In this document: positions 1 through 8,572 of the stretch, piece after piece
Position numbering within the stretch: the first letter of the stretch is position 1
How the letters are laid out: each line of letters begins with the position of its first letter
Origin: Streptomyces olivochromogenes
Lineage (GTDB): Bacteria; Actinomycetota; Actinomycetes; Streptomycetales; Streptomycetaceae
Direction: 5' to 3'
Assembly (NCBI RefSeq): GCF_001514115.1
Contig: NZ_KQ948467.1
Span: 1-35,932, forward strand
Length of the DNA stretch: 35,932 nt
The notes under the pieces: model-generated
Databases searched by the model: none
Seen by the model: the letters and a program-made list of their open reading frames with translations, nothing else
What the model was told of the DNA's origin: nothing
Program-made: the position numbers and the translations under genes

Positions 1-94
1 TACTACAGCCGTGTGCCGCTCAGGTGCGGTAGTGAGGTCTTCTCGGCAACGTGATGGTTGCGGTGTGTGACGGGGGCGGGTGCCTGCTCGCGGC

Positions 95-490
95 CTAGTT
101 CTGCGGTGCCAGGGTGCGCAGGACGTCGAACTCGTTGCCCTCGGGGTCTGCCATGACCACCCAGTTTCGGTCTGAGCCCTGGCCTACATCCGTCGTGGTG
201 GCGCCGAGGCCGAGCAATCTGGTCACCTCGTCCTCGGTGCTGCCGTCGATCGGGCTGACGTCGAGGTGAAGCCGGTTCTTCACGGTCTTGCCCTCGGGCA
301 CCAGGATGAACTGCAGGGTGGGCGGCATCTGGCGGGCCCGAACATCCTCGATGGTCGGCACCCAGGAGCCGATCTCGACCTTGCCTTCGCTCCGGTCGAT
401 CACCTTGAAGTCCAGGACCTCGCACCAAAAGGCCGCGAGCATCTCCGGATCGTGGCAGTCAATGGTCAACTCGGTGAACCTACTTGTCAT
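95..490 (-). CDS. VOC-fold (glyoxalase/bleomycin-resistance-like) protein
   Basis: A 131-aa protein with one compact VOC-type domain. It opens with the usual first strand (FTELTIDCHDPEMLAAFW), has a central LHLDVS segment that supplies the metal-type histidine region, and ends in the hallmark WVVMADPEGNEFDVL strand. Actinobacterial members of this glyoxalase-like subfamily are nearly all this length and are mostly uncharacterised; some bind small molecules or confer resistance by sequestration, but no substrate can be read here. The start ATG at 488-490 lies directly before the conserved domain. It stands alone, followed on its upstream side by insertion-sequence debris, so no operon context helps. 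The fold is well supported; any enzymatic role would be inference. Confidence 0.85.
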   Translation of the reverse strand: MTSRFTELTIDCHDPEMLAAFWCEVLDFKVIDRSEGKVEIGSWVPTIEDVRARQMPPTLQFILVPEGKTVKNRLHLDVSPIDGSTEDEVTRLLGLGATTTDVGQGSDRNWVVMADPEGNEFDVLRTLAPQN

Positions 491-670
491 GACTCTCCCA
501 GATAGTGCGGACAGGGCTCAGGGTATGCCGCCCGTCCGACAGATCCGAGATCTTCCTGACTAGGGGCATCAGACGGGCTTGACCCGGCATCAGATACGCG
601 AGAAGCCCCTGGTAGGAACAGGTCTGCGAAGAACAGGTTCCGGGTACCGAGAGGCTTCACGCGTTGACCA

Positions 671-1491
671 GTGTCACGTACGTACACCGGCGTGCTCGAT
701 GTCAGCCGGGCCACTGCTGAGGCCCTCGCGAAGCTGCTGCTCGAACACCGTGAGCGTCTCGGGACCCGCAAGGGCACCGCGCCCTGGGGCCGTTCAAACA
801 GAGCGTGTTGATCCTGCGCTGGTTCCTGGACGGTACCCGGCTGACTCAACTTGTCCGCGACAACCGGATCTCCGTCCCGACGGCCTACCGCTACCTCCAC
901 GAAGGGCTGACCGTGCTCGCCGACCATGCCCCGGACCTGTCCACCGCACTGGAGCGCGCGGCCGCGGCCGGCTTTACACACCTCAACCTCGACGGCACCG
1001 TTATCCGTACCGATCGCGTCGCCGCCCCGGCCCGAACAAGGCCGACCTGTGGTGGTCGGGCAAGCACAAGCACCACGGCGGCAACGTCCAGGTCATTTTC
1101 CGCACCCGACGGCTGGCCGCTCTGGGTCTCGCCGGTCCGGCCCGGCCGCGAGCACGACACCACCTGAGCCCGTACCCACGGCCTGATCGCCGCCCTGACT
1201 CGGCTCGCCGACACCCTGGACATCCCCACCCTGACCGACCTCGGCTACCAGGACGCCAGGGCCGGCCTCCGCCACCCGGTCAAAAAACCCAAGGGCGGCG
1301 AACTCACCGACGACGCGAAGGCGTTCAACTCCGTCATCCGCGACATCCACGGCGTGGCCGAACGCGCCAACGCCCTGCTCAAGGTGATCTTCAAGGCTCT
1401 GCGCAGGGTCAGGCTCGACCCCAAGGCGATCACCCAGATCACCCGCGCCGCCCTCGTTCTGCTCCAGACGGAGCACGGCCGCACCAGCTGA
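671..1491 (+). pseudogene. Decayed IS5-family transposase (DDE_Tnp_4 type)
   Basis: A transposase recognisable across several reading frames. The N-terminal part (YTGVLDVSRATAEALAKLLL, from about 686) shifts frame near 775-780 into GPFKQSVLILRWFLDGTRL, the helix-turn-helix region typical of this IS5 subgroup. The first catalytic Asp is in LNLDGTVIRTDR (about 985-1018). Further shifts occur near 1020-1030 and 1090-1095, and an in-frame TGA sits at 1165-1167 inside the DDE core. The end is intact: DLGYQDARAGLRHPVKK, then the catalytic-Glu helix GVAERANALLK, stopping at 1489-1491. With three frameshifts and a nonsense codon it cannot make active transposase. Clear terminal inverted repeats were not identified. 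Confidence 0.82.
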
Positions 1492-1500
1492 CGAAGGTCA

Positions 1501-1739
1501 CGAACCGTACGAGACGTTACCGAGAAGGGCTCACTGGCTGGCAGTACATCTACACCTACCCGGCGCGGAAGTCGGTGCGTTCTGTGACGGCTAAGGTCAA
1601 GGACCTGACCGGAAGGAAGAATGTTGGCCTGCCGTTGAATTCCTTACTGCACCAGCTGAACTCAGTGCTGCGGGGATGGTGCGCGTACTTCCGTCCAGGG
1701 GTTTCGAACGTCGCATGCCAGTGTGGGAGAGTCGCGTGA
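1501..1739 (+). pseudogene. C-terminal remnant of a group II intron reverse transcriptase/maturase
   Basis: Immediately after the dead IS5 transposase the reading frame changes character and encodes the maturase-specific (GIIM) region of a group II intron protein: GWQYIYTYPARKSVRSVTAKV followed by LLHQLNSVLRGWCAYFRPGVS. The LxxLNxVLRGWxxYFRxGVS signature is characteristic of domain X of bacterial intron-encoded proteins. All reverse-transcriptase motifs (including the YADD box) that should lie upstream are missing, and homology is lost again just after GVSNVA, so only about 70 residues of a usually 400-600-aa protein survive. No intron RNA domain V or VI was identified. It is a relic, probably joined to the IS5 remnant by deletion. 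Confidence 0.72.
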
Positions 1740-2089
1740 GCAGATCGTGGGGCTGTACCAACAGGCGTGGGAACACAGCTCTACCTCGAAGAAGAGCCCG
1801 AGGGTCCCGGCCCCACTGCGGGAGCCGGATCGCATCGACTTCTCGCTCCACGTCATTCGGTATCGCCACGCAGATCCCTCCAATCGGGTAGGGACAGGAT
1901 CTTCGCGGCGGTCCTGGCCGACGCCGAGGGCCGGATCGACTGGTTCAGGGGAGTGCGTAGGCCATGGCGAGTCTCGTTTCGTTGGTGCCGTGGGCAAGGC
2001 AGCGCCTGTGCCGCCTTGCCCGCCCCCGGCCGGGGGACTCGGGGAGAGGAGAAGTTCAGGAACAGAGAGCGTGGAGAGGGGATGGGCCG
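1740..2089. other. Remnant-bearing stretch without an intact gene
   Basis: No complete gene is supported here. A short plus-strand segment at 1893-1950 reads RIFAAVLADAEGRIDWF, which resembles the region just before the first catalytic Asp of IS5-group transposases (of the type at 35513-35932). It is only about 20 residues long and the adjoining DSTxVRAHQH motif is missing, so it is at best a scrap. The rest reads as high-GC filler in all frames. Confidence 0.3.
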
Positions 2090-2690
2090 TCAGGCGGACT
2101 CCTGGCCGGGGGCGTCGGTATCGGCTTCCAGGGCCTTGTCGACGAACTCGCTTACCAGCCGCCTGACCTGGGCGGCCGGCACGATCTGCTCCCACTGGGG
2201 GCAGACGTGCACTGCCAGCAGCGGAGCCGGAAACGGACCGATCCGTCGTCCTCCACCGCGCCCAGGGGGAGGAGGGCCGCTGTGCGCACGGGCCGTGAGG
2301 GTCGAGCACGAACGTCTGCAGCACGATGTCGGGCTGGTGGCGCGGTGGCACGGTCCTGTCGCGGAGGCAGCCGTCGCACAGCAGGAGGGGGTGGATCGCC
2401 ACCCGGCCGATGGACGAACCTGTAGCCGCCGCCTTCATAGGTGTTGCAGCTGGCACACACCGGCCCTTCTCCGAACTACTTGTTCGTCCTGATTCGTTGG
2501 GTCGAGAGGAGGCGCTGCCTGAATCCCTCCGAGCGATCAGGGAGAGGCGTTCACGAGCGGCTCTGACGTGCAGTGGCGAGGGGGTCTTGGAGATCGTTTC
2601 CTGCAGCGTGTTGGTGATGCCTGCCAGCATGCGGATCTTGCGTGGCGAGAGCTGCGGCTGGACCGCCCGTTTGGCGGCCCTTCCGCCATC
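2090..2690 (-). pseudogene. Degenerate hypothetical reading frame with CxxC motifs
   Basis: Coding character on the minus strand moves between frames. From about 2690 the frame reads LSPRKIRMLAGITNTLQETI and RAARERLSLIARRDS. Around 2460-2400 another frame gives CASCNTYEGGGYRFVHRPGG. A third segment reads VAIHPLLLCDGCLRDRTVPP, and the last part reads LLAVHVCPQWEQIVPAAQ ... SEFVDKALEADTDAPGQ to a TGA at 2090-2092. The CxxC pairs suggest a small zinc-ribbon-like protein. All three frames are needed for continuity, so at least two frameshifts are present. I do not recognise the family; the upper part (2480-2690) could be a separate broken gene. Confidence 0.4.
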
Positions 2691-2697
2691 CTTCAGC

Positions 2698-3996
2698 TCA
2701 GTGCACTTGTTCCGGCTCGTGGGTCTGCGGAAGGTCGCGCTCGCGGCGCATCGGGCTCGTGGCGAGGATGAGCCAGCTGGGCGCGACGACACCCGTCATG
2801 ATCCACATGGCCGGCCGGTACCCGACCGCGTCGCCGAGCACGCCGCCGAGCAGGGACCCGAGCGGGATGGTGCCGTGGTTGATCATCATGGCCGTCGCCA
2901 CGACCCGGCCGAGCATGTGCGGCGGACAGTAGGTCTGCCGGAAGCTGCCGACCACGATGTTGGCCACGGAAATGCTGATCCCGACGAGGAAGGCGCCCAT
3001 CGCGAACAGCAGCAGCCCCGGCCCTGCCGTGGTCATCGGCAGGAGCAGCGCGAACGGCGCTGTGGCGACCTGCAGGAGAAGCAGTCCGCGCGCGGTGCCG
3101 AACCGCCGGCTGACCCTGGTGGCCATCAGCGCGCCCACGATGCCGCCGGTGCTGCCGCTGGTCAGCAGCAGCCCGACCATGGCGGGGTTCAGCCCGACGG
3201 TGCGGACCAGGAAGACGACCTGGACCGCCTGGTAGCCCATCAGCGCCATGTTGATCACGGCGCCCCAGGTGACCATCGGCCGCAGGTACCGGTCCCGGCC
3301 CACGAAGCGGAGCCCTTCGCTGATCTGCCGTCGGAGGGGGACGCGTTCCTCGTGCAGAGCGCGGTCCGGCTCGACCACGCTGATCCGCTTCAGGCAGACC
3401 GCGGATACCAGGAACGTCACCGCGTCGGCCACGAGCGCGGTGACCGCGCCGAACGCCTGGGCGAGCAGCCCCGCCACCCCCGGGCCGGCGATCTGGGTGG
3501 CGGCCTCGCTGCCCTGCAGTTTGGCGTTGCCCTCCAGAAGGTCGCGGCCGTCGAGGACGATCCGGATGTACGAGTGGTAGGCGGTGTTGAAGCACACCGC
3601 CGCGGTGCCGCAGATCAGCGCGACGACGACCAGGTGCTGGAAGGTGAGCGCGTCGAGCCACGCCGCCAGTGGAATGCTCACCAGCGCCGCACCTGCCACC
3701 AGATCGCACGCGATCATCAGTGACCGTTTGTGTATCCGGTCCACCCATGCGCCTACCGGCAGCCCCACCAGCAGCCAGGGCAGCCACACCGCCGCGGCGA
3801 GCAGGCCCACGGCGGTGGAGCTGGCGTCCAACACCTCAACCGCGATCAGCGGCAACGCGACCACGGTGATGCTGTTGCCCAGCCCACTCACGGTCTCGCC
3901 TGTCCAGAGCAGGCGGAAATCCGGTTGGGTGAATACTCCCCAGCGGGTTCGGGGCCGGTCCGGCGTGTCATTCATCGAGTCCACACGGGGCATCAT
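2698..3996 (-). CDS. MFS transporter (EntS-like multidrug/siderophore exporter family)
   Basis: A 432-aa integral membrane protein with about 12 hydrophobic helices. Its architecture matches the MFS_3/EntS-like group: an N-terminal FRLLWTGETVSGLGNSITVV, a first-loop GAWVDRIHKRSLM (the MFS motif-A region), a central cytoplasmic loop near residues 190-225 rich in charged residues (ISEGLRFVGRDRYLRPM), and a final cytoplasmic tail. These proteins are proton-driven exporters of drugs or siderophores; no substrate can be inferred. The frame allows ATG starts at 3994-3996, the next codon, and 3973-3975 (MNDTPDR); the last fits homologues well but has a weaker ribosome site. It stands alone, about 240 bp from the lysozyme gene, which points the same way. 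Confidence 0.88.
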   Translation of the reverse strand: MMPRVDSMNDTPDRPRTRWGVFTQPDFRLLWTGETVSGLGNSITVVALPLIAVEVLDASSTAVGLLAAAVWLPWLLVGLPVGAWVDRIHKRSLMIACDLVAGAALVSIPLAAWLDALTFQHLVVVALICGTAAVCFNTAYHSYIRIVLDGRDLLEGNAKLQGSEAATQIAGPGVAGLLAQAFGAVTALVADAVTFLVSAVCLKRISVVEPDRALHEERVPLRRQISEGLRFVGRDRYLRPMVTWGAVINMALMGYQAVQVVFLVRTVGLNPAMVGLLLTSGSTGGIVGALMATRVSRRFGTARGLLLLQVATAPFALLLPMTTAGPGLLLFAMGAFLVGISISVANIVVGSFRQTYCPPHMLGRVVATAMMINHGTIPLGSLLGGVLGDAVGYRPAMWIMTGVVAPSWLILATSPMRRERDLPQTHEPEQVH

Positions 3997-4237
3997 TCCG
4001 TGAGCTCTTCAACTTGCCTTAATGGCTAAGCAGTTGGGGCGACGGATGAGTGAAGTCCTGGGTGAGGCTCAGGGATAGCCCTGGCCGATTCCAGGGCTTC
4101 CTTTCAGGGTGAACCAGCCCGGGGCAGGTCGGGGGGCGGTTGAGCGCCCAGCGATCCGGCCGAAGGTGGGCAAGCCCAGGTGGATGACCGTGGGCTTGAG
4201 AGCGGCATCGGTGCCGGCGGCTCACCGTGTGCTCCGG

Positions 4238-5299
4238 TCAGGAGACCAGCAGCTGCCAGGTGCCGGCCGAGACGACGCCGTCGGCGGTGAGGCCGTGGGC
4301 GCTCTGGAAGGCGCGTACCGCACTCGCGGTGGCGGGACCGAACTGGCCGTCGACCGTGAGGCTCACGCCCTGCGCATCGAGCAGGTACTGCGCGCCGGTC
4401 ACCTGGAAGCCGCTCTGCCCCTGCTGCACGGTGGGCCAGCCCTGGCCGGAGGTGAGGTCACCCGCGGCGAAGGCCCGCAGATCCGCGAGGCTTCCGGCGA
4501 ACACGTTCTGATCCCCGGGGTAGGTACCGGCATCGGCGTACTGCCAGATCGTGTAGTTGCTCCAGCCGCCCGGCAGGGTTCCGGCGCTGGAGGCGTAGTG
4601 CGCGATCCACAGCGGGTCGGTGGAGGCGAAACCCGTGTGGTTCCCCGTGCACTCGGTCCACCAGCTGAGCCCGGCGTAGATCATCGGATAGCGGCCGGTG
4701 CGGGCCCGGTACTCGTCGCGGAACTGTGCGACCCAGTTCACCATCGTGCTGTGGCTCAGGCCGTAGCAGGTGGCCCCGTAGGGGTTGTACTCGATGTCGA
4801 GCACGCCGGGCAGCGTCTTGCCGTCGTCGCTCCAGCCTCCGCCGTGACTCAGGAAGTAGTCGGCCTGGGTGGTGCCGTCGGACCTGTCGGGCAGGGCGAA
4901 GTGGTAGGCGCCGTGCAGCAGTCCCGCGGCGACCGAGCCGCTGTACTGCTGATCGAAGGTGTTGCTGACGTAGCCGACGCCCTCGGTCGCCTTCACATAG
5001 GCGAACCCGGCCCCGTCGGCAGCCACCGACGACCAGTTCACGGTTCCTTCCCACGCGCTCACGTCGAGTCCGGGGACGCCCTGCGGTGCCGTCGCCTGTG
5101 CCGTGAACGCCGAGGCGGTCCCGTGTATCCCGGAGCCGATGTGATCGGCCGCGTAGTGGGCCTCCGCGGTGGGGGCGGCCGACCGCGCCTGGGCGGGCTG
5201 TGCCATCCCGAGCAGAGCGCCCGCCGCGCCGGCGGCGACGGCCCAGTGCGGCAGCCGTCCGCCCCGACGGGAGGAACGCGAGGTTTTCGTTTTGCTCAT
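4238..5299 (-). CDS. Secreted GH25 lysozyme with C-terminal peptidoglycan-binding domain
   Basis: A 353-aa exported muramidase. Residues 1-39 form a signal peptide (basic SKTKTSRSSRRGGR, hydrophobic core, AQA-R cleavage area). The GH25 barrel spans about 76-280: the first-strand catalytic Asp is in GLDVSAWEG (D79) and the second acidic pair in VLDIEYNPYG (D168 and E170), followed by a YAGLSWW and an IWQYADAG strand typical of the family. A peptidoglycan-binding type 1 domain closes the protein (about 288-353; TVDGQFGPATASAVRAFQSA). The expected role is cleavage of the MurNAc-GlcNAc bond during wall remodelling or competition. It is divergent from the secreted-protein operon at 5585 and shares its binding-domain type with the phosphoesterase at 11641-13863. 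Confidence 0.93.
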   Translation of the reverse strand: MSKTKTSRSSRRGGRLPHWAVAAGAAGALLGMAQPAQARSAAPTAEAHYAADHIGSGIHGTASAFTAQATAPQGVPGLDVSAWEGTVNWSSVAADGAGFAYVKATEGVGYVSNTFDQQYSGSVAAGLLHGAYHFALPDRSDGTTQADYFLSHGGGWSDDGKTLPGVLDIEYNPYGATCYGLSHSTMVNWVAQFRDEYRARTGRYPMIYAGLSWWTECTGNHTGFASTDPLWIAHYASSAGTLPGGWSNYTIWQYADAGTYPGDQNVFAGSLADLRAFAAGDLTSGQGWPTVQQGQSGFQVTGAQYLLDAQGVSLTVDGQFGPATASAVRAFQSAHGLTADGVVSAGTWQLLVS

Positions 5300-5584
5300 G
5301 ACAATTATCTCCGCGGGTGGGTGAAGCGGCAGATGGGAGGCAACGCGTCGGCACGGGCGACCGCGTCAGGACGTGGCTTGCGGTCGGGAATCCAACAACC
5401 GCAGTGCGCGGCACAGTTGACGGCAGTTCCTATCACAGGCCCAGTGGCTCAGTCACTGACCCACCTCTTGTACTGGCCGGTTGGTGTGCCCCATCCTCGG
5501 TATGCCGGTCGCCCCACCCACCGCGTCATGGCGGCGGCCTGTCCTGAGCGACATTCACCCTGCCCCGCTTCCGGGAGGTCCCCC
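5300..5584. promoter_or_regulatory. Divergent intergenic region between lysozyme and secreted-protein operon
   Basis: This 285-bp gap separates two diverging transcription units and must hold promoters for both. It is somewhat less GC-rich than the genes. I could not assign confident -35/-10 pairs. A GGAGGT ribosome site at 5574-5579 sits five bases before the GTG at 5585 and decides that gene's start. Confidence 0.4.
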
Positions 5585-6244
5585 GTGATTCCTCTGCGCC
5601 TGCGTGTCTCCGCAGCCGGCTGCGCGCTGGTTCTCGGAGCGTCCGCGGCGCTGCTCTCGAGCAGCACCGCCGTCGCGGCACCGTCGAAGCCCGTCGTCCG
5701 TGAGAGCCCGGCCCGGCAGGCGACCCGCTCCGCCGCGGTCGCCGACACGTCCGTCGGTCCGTTCACCGAGCCGGGGTTCGCCGCCGGCTGCACCTGGCAC
5801 GAGTTCGGCGAGGGGGAGCAGCCGCCGTGGTGGCTGGCGTTCACCGACCCGCTGTGCGTGGAGTACAGCAAGCGCGACATCACCATCGACGACGGAGGGG
5901 CCCTGCGGTTCCTGGTGGCCGAACCCTCCCGGTTCGCCGTCTCCATGCTGACCTGCCACTACTACCAGAAGGACCACTGGAGCGCGCAGTCCACTCACGG
6001 CGCGACGCCGTGGGTGGCGTGGGACGGTCAGTACTGGTGGGACAAGGCCGCGAGACGGGCCGGAGCCCGCCTGACCAACTTCCGCATCGACGGACACACC
6101 GTGGGCATCGGAGACGCGGTCGCCGCCCTCCGGCCGGTCTTCCCAGACCTCGCCAGCGCGCTGAGCGACTACGGTCAGGCCGCCGGTGAGACCGGACTGA
6201 CCGTGTCACTGCCCCACGACCTGCGCTGCGCACTGGCCGGGTGA
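5585..6244 (+). CDS. Small secreted protein of unknown function, four cysteines
   Basis: A 219-aa protein beginning at a GTG preceded by a strong GGAGGT box five bases upstream. Earlier in-frame starts exist (for example ATG 5529) but would place extra residues before the signal peptide. Residues 1 to about 33 are a classical leader ending in STAVAAPSK. The mature part has aromatic-rich stretches (PPWWLAF, WVAWDGQYWWDKAARR) and four cysteines (GCTWHEF, PLCVEYS, LTCHYYQ, DLRCALAG) that could make two disulfides. I do not recognise the family. It ends six bases before the DUF5987 gene, so it is probably the first gene of an operon with that gene and the flavoenzyme, and may act with them outside the cell. 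Confidence 0.78.
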   Translation: MIPLRLRVSAAGCALVLGASAALLSSSTAVAAPSKPVVRESPARQATRSAAVADTSVGPFTEPGFAAGCTWHEFGEGEQPPWWLAFTDPLCVEYSKRDITIDDGGALRFLVAEPSRFAVSMLTCHYYQKDHWSAQSTHGATPWVAWDGQYWWDKAARRAGARLTNFRIDGHTVGIGDAVAALRPVFPDLASALSDYGQAAGETGLTVSLPHDLRCALAG

Positions 6245-6250
6245 GCCACC

Positions 6251-6904
6251 GTGACCGAGCCAGACCGGAGATCCATCCTCAAGGCACTGGTCGCCACGCT
6301 CGCAGTCCTGTCCGCCGGCGCTCTGGACACACCCACGGCCGAGGCGGCCGACGTCTCCGAGAGCTGGACGACACAGACGCTCGAGGCGTTCGCCGACACC
6401 CTGATCCCGGGCCAGCGCCGGTTCACAGGTGACGTGGTGGTCGCCGGGGCGGTCACCGGCCCCGGAGCGGTACAGGCCGGTGTCGTCGGCCTCCTCAACT
6501 CGCCCGAACTGCCGGCGGCGCCGCTGCTGCCGGCGATCGCGGCGCTGCTCGACGCCCGCGCCGTCGCCTATGCGGCCCTCCGGCTGATCTGGCTGTCGCC
6601 GACCCGCCCGCCTTTCGTGGACCTGACCTTTTCCCACCGCACCGCCCTGGTCGGCGGCCTGTTCGACCCCGACGACCTGGACCGGCCGATCTGGCAGATG
6701 CTGAGCCTGCTGGTGGGGCTGGCGTTCGACACCGCAGGGCAGCAGGACACCGTCGAGGCCCTCGGCCAGGGCCATCCCGGACTGAAGTGGCTGCGCTTCC
6801 CGGACCCGGACGCGGACGGCCTGTGGCGCTTCCCGGACTTCTCCTACGGCCGCCCGCTCGCGGCACTCCATCCCGGCACGACTGCTTCGGGGAGCCCGGC
6901 ATGA
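6251..6904 (+). CDS. DUF5987-family protein with Tat-like leader; putative partner subunit of the GMC oxidoreductase
   Basis: A 217-aa protein starting at GTG. The leader has a twin-arginine-type motif (DRRSILKAL) followed by a hydrophobic stretch to about residue 33. The body carries the DUF5987 pattern: LEAFADTLIPGQRRF, GAVTGPGAVQAGVVGLL, FSHRTALVGGLFDP, and the ending GLWRFPDFSYGR. Its layout resembles gluconate-2-dehydrogenase subunit 3 proteins, small Tat-exported partners of GMC flavoproteins. The stop TGA overlaps the ATG of the next gene (ATGA at 6901-6904), implying translational coupling and stoichiometric synthesis with that flavoenzyme. Family recognition is firm; the subunit role is inferred from the coupling and the analogy. 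Confidence 0.85.
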   Translation: MTEPDRRSILKALVATLAVLSAGALDTPTAEAADVSESWTTQTLEAFADTLIPGQRRFTGDVVVAGAVTGPGAVQAGVVGLLNSPELPAAPLLPAIAALLDARAVAYAALRLIWLSPTRPPFVDLTFSHRTALVGGLFDPDDLDRPIWQMLSLLVGLAFDTAGQQDTVEALGQGHPGLKWLRFPDPDADGLWRFPDFSYGRPLAALHPGTTASGSPA

Positions 6905-8490
6905 CCGCGCAGACCACGGACGTCCTGGTGATCGGCAGCGGCTTCGGCGGCGCGATCCCGGCCTACTACCTCGCGGCGGGCGGAGCCCGCGTCACCGTTC
7001 TGGAGCGCGGCCCCCGGGCGGCCGCCGCCGACTTCACCCACTCGATGCGCCTGGGCACCTACAACAAGATCGTGGACGTGATCCGCGGCGACGGAGTCGC
7101 GGTGGTCGCCGGCAACTGCGTCGGCGGCGGCAGCGTCGTCTACTTCGCCGCCTCACTGCGCGCGCCGTCCTTCGTCTTCGAGCGCCGCGGCAGCCTCGGC
7201 CGCCGGCTGTGGCCGGCCTCCCTGACCCGGGCCGCCCTCGACCCCTGGTACGACCGCGTCGAGGAGGCGCTGCCGGTCACCCGGGCCGACTGGCCGGACG
7301 TGTCCTACGCGGGCGGGGTCCTGGCCGCCGCGTGCGGGCGGGCCGGACACACCTGCAATCCCGTGCCGGTGGCCGTCGACACCGGCACCTGCACCAACTG
7401 CAACTGGATGCTCTCCGGCTGCCGCTTCGACGCCAAACGCTCCCTGCTGCTCAACTACCTGCCGGCGGCGGAGGCCCACGGCGCGGAGATCCGCCCGCTG
7501 CACGAGGTGCAGACCGTCACCCCGTCGCCCCTGTCCGGCTACCGCTACGCGGTCGCGTACACCGTCGTGGACCCCGACGACTACGGCTGCACCGCGCAAG
7601 TCGGGGTCATCCACGCCAAGGTCGTCGTGCTGGCCGCCGGCGCCGTGGGCACGCCCGTGATCCTCCAGCGCTCCGCCCTCCTCCTCGGAGGCGTCCCGGC
7701 CGCTGTGGGGCGCTACTTCTCCGGCAACGGCGACCGCGTCAGCGTCGCCGACATCGACGAGGGCAAGGCGCGCTCACTGCTGGGGCTGTCACGTCCCGAC
7801 GGTTCCGCCTACCAGGGGCTGCCCGTGGGCCGGCCCATCACCGCCGCCACCTACGACTACCTCGACCCGGCCGCCCCGGAGTACAGCCGCTTCACCCTCC
7901 AGCAGATCTACTTCCCCCCGCTGACCAACCTGTTGGCCCAGGCCGCCGGATCACCCACCTGGTTCGGCATCGAGAAGCGGAACATGCGGGCCCGGTGGCG
8001 CTCCTGGCTCACCCTGCTGGCCATGGCCGAGGACGACAACGAAGGCACCTTCGGGATCGTCCCGCTCACCGGCAGCTTCACCCGGCTGGCGCCAGGGCTC
8101 GGACAGGGCACCATGACATACCACCCCACCTCCCGTACCCGCCAGGCATGGGACCGGGCCGACACCGCACTGCGGGCAATCCTCGAGAAGGACGGCCTCT
8201 CCCGGGTCCGCCCGTGGAGCGAGGACACCGCAGGCACCGTCACGGCCCATCCGCTCGGTTCGGCCCGGTTCGGCGACGACCCCGCCACCAGCGCGCTCAC
8301 CGACGGCCATGAGCTGCGCGGGCACAGCGGACTGTTCGTCACCGACGGCGCCGCCGTCCCCACCTCCCTCACCGTCAACCCCTCACTGACCATTGCCGCC
8401 CTCGCCGAACGCGCCGTCACCGCGATCGGCACCCGTGCCACCGAGGCCGGGATCGCGCTCCGCCGCGACGTTCCCCTGCCCGGCCGCTGA
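6901..8490 (+). CDS. GMC/cholesterol-oxidase-like FAD-dependent oxidoreductase
   Basis: A 529-aa flavoenzyme. The N-terminal Rossmann dinucleotide motif is VLVIGSGFGGAIPAYYL (GSGFGG at residues 12-17) followed by the acidic strand end LERGPR. A GMC signature-like NCVGGGSVVYFAASLR lies near residues 68-84. The C-terminal catalytic pair is present: His in TAHPLGSARFG (about H450) and Asn in TVNPSLTIAALAER (about N493), matching the His/Asn couple of cholesterol oxidases. A CTNCNW...GC cluster near residues 164-178 is unusual and could bind a metal or form disulfides. The enzyme has no leader of its own, yet its coupled DUF5987 neighbour has a Tat-type one, so piggyback export of the folded FAD enzyme is plausible. 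The substrate is unknown (sterol, sugar or alcohol). Confidence 0.9.
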   Translation: MTAQTTDVLVIGSGFGGAIPAYYLAAGGARVTVLERGPRAAAADFTHSMRLGTYNKIVDVIRGDGVAVVAGNCVGGGSVVYFAASLRAPSFVFERRGSLGRRLWPASLTRAALDPWYDRVEEALPVTRADWPDVSYAGGVLAAACGRAGHTCNPVPVAVDTGTCTNCNWMLSGCRFDAKRSLLLNYLPAAEAHGAEIRPLHEVQTVTPSPLSGYRYAVAYTVVDPDDYGCTAQVGVIHAKVVVLAAGAVGTPVILQRSALLLGGVPAAVGRYFSGNGDRVSVADIDEGKARSLLGLSRPDGSAYQGLPVGRPITAATYDYLDPAAPEYSRFTLQQIYFPPLTNLLAQAAGSPTWFGIEKRNMRARWRSWLTLLAMAEDDNEGTFGIVPLTGSFTRLAPGLGQGTMTYHPTSRTRQAWDRADTALRAILEKDGLSRVRPWSEDTAGTVTAHPLGSARFGDDPATSALTDGHELRGHSGLFVTDGAAVPTSLTVNPSLTIAALAERAVTAIGTRATEAGIALRRDVPLPGR

Positions 8491-8572
8491 CGGACACGAC
8501 TGTGGAACGCGGCGGAACGGAATGGAACGCCGGAGGGAGAGACGAGGTTCGACCTTTCCTGGGAGACATGGC

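Noticed and set aside
2326..3723. Long plus-strand frame of 465 codons opposite the MFS gene
   Set aside because: Its product is an Arg/Pro/Asp-rich shadow of the antisense MFS codons; the minus strand has clear membrane-protein features.
4109..5584. Long N-terminal extension of the secreted-protein frame beginning at 4109
   Set aside because: It overlaps the lysozyme gene on the other strand and precedes a clear ribosome site and signal peptide at 5585.
8393..8572. Upstream starts for the first phosphoesterase
   Set aside because: They overlap the GMC gene or add residues before the Tat leader; the GTG at 8573 aligns with the paralogue's start and has a good ribosome site.
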